Of a stretch of DNA of 33,782 nucleotides, positions 32,282 through 33,782 are shown piece by piece (the first letter of the stretch is position 1; every line of letters starts with the position of its first letter). This stretch comes from Chitinophagales bacterium (lineage in GTDB: Bacteria > Bacteroidota > Bacteroidia > Chitinophagales > JADIYW01). The notes beneath the pieces are model-generated. The model ran no database searches. It was given only the letters and a program-made list of their open reading frames with translations, and had not been told where the DNA came from. The stretch is from positions 1 through 33,782 of the forward strand of contig JADKZZ010000026.1 in the NCBI GenBank assembly GCA_020848475.1, read 5' to 3'. The position numbers and the translations under genes were made by a program.

Positions 32282-33609
32282 AATATTTAATAAAAAATGG
32301 ACACGTCGTCAACGAAGGGAAAATTATACAAAAAGACATTTTAATAGTTGATGAATACATCAGCAAGATTGACACCGATATTTCTGATGAAACAGCCAGC
32401 GTAATTGATGCTTCGAACCAATATATTATTCCTGGAATTATAGATGACCAAGTCCATTTTAGAGAACCAGGATTAACGCACAAGGCAACAATCTATAGTG
32501 AAAGTAAGGCAGCAATAGCTGGCGGTGTTACTTCATTTATGGAGCAACCCAATACAAAACCTGCAGCACTGACACAAGCATTATTAGAAGAAAAATATCA
32601 GTCAGCAGCGCAAACATCATTGGCGAACTATACTTTTTTTATGGGAACATCTAACGATAATTACGATGAAGTAATGCGTACAGATTTTTCTAAAATTGGA
32701 GCATTGAAGATATTTATGGGCTCATCAACAGGAAATATGCTGGTTGATGATGAGCATATTCTCAATAAAATATTTGCAAATATTGGTGGTATAGTGGTTA
32801 CTCATTGCGAAGATGAACAAACTATTTTGCAACAAACAGAAAAAATCAAATCTTTATACAATGAGAATATTCCGATGAATTTTCATCCGATTATTCGAAG
32901 CGATGAAGCATGTTATTTGTCTTCAAAACTGGCTATTGACTTAGCAAAGAAACATCAAACACGTTTGCATATTTTTCATGTTTCTACTGCAAAAGAATTA
33001 GACTTATTTTCCAATCAACAAGCATTAAAAGACAAAAAGATAACAGCTGAAGTCTGTGTGCATCATTTATATTTTGATGAACGAGACTATGCAGCTTTAG
33101 GCAGTAAAATCAAATGTAATCCTGCCATAAAATTTGAATCAGACAAAAGAGCATTACTGCAAGCATTATTAGATGATAAATTAGATGTCATTGCTACTGA
33201 TCATGCGCCGCATACATTACAAGAAAAAAATAATCCTTACCTAACAGCACCATCTGGCTTGCCCTTGGTTCAACATAGTTTGAACATGATGTTAGACTTC
33301 TACCATCAACAAAAAATTTCTCTAGAAAAAATAATTGAAAAAATGTGCCACGCTCCTGCTGAGTGTTTTAAAATAAAGAATCGCGGCTATTTGCGTGAAG
33401 GTTACTTTGCAGATATTGCCATAGTAGATATTCATCAACGCTGGTCTATTTCAACAGAAAATATCTTGTATAAATGCGCTTGGAGTCCTTTGGAAAATAT
33501 AAGTGTTTATGGCAAAATAAATCAAACATTTGTCAATGGACATCTTGTATATAACAAAGGCATTTTTGACGAAAGTAAAAAAGGACACAGACTATTATTT
33601 TCTGTATAA
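32278..33609 (+). CDS. pyrC: Dihydroorotase
   Basis: Dihydroorotase cyclises carbamoyl aspartate to dihydroorotate, the third step of pyrimidine synthesis. The 443-aa protein is an amidohydrolase of the type I-like group. It has IPGIIDDQVHFREPGLTHKATIYSESKAAIAGGVTSFMEQPNT (51-93), a THCEDE metal-site histidine, the LHIFHVSTAKE stretch and IATDHAPHT near residue 305 with the catalytic Asp. The usual first metal histidine of the DxHxH motif is Gln here (DQVH), which I recall also in other Bacteroidota enzymes such as that of Porphyromonas, so it is likely normal for the group. It overlaps the transporter gene by 4 bp and is convergent with fbp. Confidence 0.93.
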   Translation: MKYLIKNGHVVNEGKIIQKDILIVDEYISKIDTDISDETASVIDASNQYIIPGIIDDQVHFREPGLTHKATIYSESKAAIAGGVTSFMEQPNTKPAALTQALLEEKYQSAAQTSLANYTFFMGTSNDNYDEVMRTDFSKIGALKIFMGSSTGNMLVDDEHILNKIFANIGGIVVTHCEDEQTILQQTEKIKSLYNENIPMNFHPIIRSDEACYLSSKLAIDLAKKHQTRLHIFHVSTAKELDLFSNQQALKDKKITAEVCVHHLYFDERDYAALGSKIKCNPAIKFESDKRALLQALLDDKLDVIATDHAPHTLQEKNNPYLTAPSGLPLVQHSLNMMLDFYHQQKISLEKIIEKMCHAPAECFKIKNRGYLREGYFADIAIVDIHQRWSISTENILYKCAWSPLENISVYGKINQTFVNGHLVYNKGIFDESKKGHRLLFSV

Positions 33610-33621
33610 TAAAAATGCCTC

Positions 33622-33782
33622 TTAAAGTAGCATTTCTACCAATGATTGCGAGCCTACATAAACGACAGTACGTTGGTGCAATTTTTCTGGAATAATGTCT
33701 AAAATTCTTTGCGTTCCATTACTCGCAGTTCCATCTGCTTGTTCTTGTAAAAATGCTAAGGGATTGCATTCATACATCAATC
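33622..33782 (-). CDS. fbp: Fructose-1,6-bisphosphatase class 1, C-terminal part (runs off the window)
   Basis: The minus strand from the window edge to the TAA at 33622-33624 encodes 52 residues that match the C-terminus of class 1 FBPase, the gluconeogenic phosphatase releasing fructose-6-phosphate. Visible family motifs are [36 protein letters not shown] and a final [12 protein letters not shown]. The phosphate- and metal-binding N-terminal parts lie beyond the end of the window. It ends 12 bp from the pyrC stop. Confidence 0.92.
   Translation of the reverse strand, partial: LMYECNPLAFLQEQADGTASNGTQRILDIIPEKLHQRTVVYVGSQSLVEMLL

Noticed and set aside
32443-32475. Loss of the first metal-binding His in the dihydroorotase DxHxH motif (DQVH)
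   Set aside because: I recall the same DQVHFREPG form in other Bacteroidota dihydroorotases, so it is likely a clade feature rather than a defect.

Overview
The window is about 33.8 kb of AT-rich chromosomal DNA from a member of the Bacteroidota (class not resolved). The phylum call rests on several things: a TamB-type protein beside tsaD, DUF6089-like and Wzi/RemB-like outer-membrane proteins, an M23 peptidase followed by a MerR-like regulator, a Bacteroidota-type dihydroorotase with a DQVHFREPG motif, A-rich leaders with little Shine-Dalgarno signal, and -7 boxes of the form TAnnTTTG (best example at 27105-27135). I see no phage, transposase, CRISPR array or rRNA. Almost everything looks like core metabolism and envelope genes.

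Layout. 52-5724 (minus strand): an unknown 147-aa protein, proline catabolism dehydrogenase pruA, glycerol-3-phosphate dehydrogenase glpD, a hotdog thioesterase and tsaD. 5767-10572 (plus): the 1601-aa tamB-like gene, divergent from tsaD. 10633-14045 (minus): a small membrane protein, a tRNA-Val(GAC), ilvD and ilvE, with a possible 33-aa membrane microprotein on the opposite strand between ilvD and ilvE. 14214-18427 (plus): a compact three-gene operon of an alkyl-DHAP-synthase-like flavoenzyme, a second GlpD paralogue and a diacylglycerol-kinase-family lipid kinase, closed by a strong hairpin terminator. 18500-20216 (minus): a DUF6089-like barrel protein and endonuclease III. 20266-21488 (plus): RNase HI and a TauE/SafE permease. 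Then come an unknown membrane-anchored protein (minus), a 535-aa unknown helical protein (plus), a PLP-dependent sulfur amino-acid enzyme (plus), RNase R (minus), an M23 peptidase, a MerR regulator and a lipoprotein (plus), a large outer-membrane protein (minus), a FucP/GluP-type sugar transporter overlapping dihydroorotase (plus), and the 3' end of fructose-1,6-bisphosphatase (minus) running off the window.

The most interesting unit is the 14.2-18.5 kb operon. Its three enzymes all belong to families that handle glycerol-phosphate or glycerolipid backbones, which suggests a dedicated glycerolipid pathway, possibly ether lipid synthesis or turnover. As I remember it, a similar trio (glpD1, an AGPS-like flavoprotein and a DAG kinase) lies together in Mycobacterium tuberculosis around Rv2249c-Rv2252. 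Other points worth checking are a MerR gene cut by an in-frame TGA while its family-like C-terminal tail remains readable and overlaps the next start codon; a 14-bp motif that occurs as a tandem pair at 578-613 and again at 23676-23691; a tRNA-Val with C instead of the near-universal U33; an IlvE with Thr at the position of the PLP-N1-binding Glu; and an endonuclease III lacking the fourth iron-sulfur cysteine.
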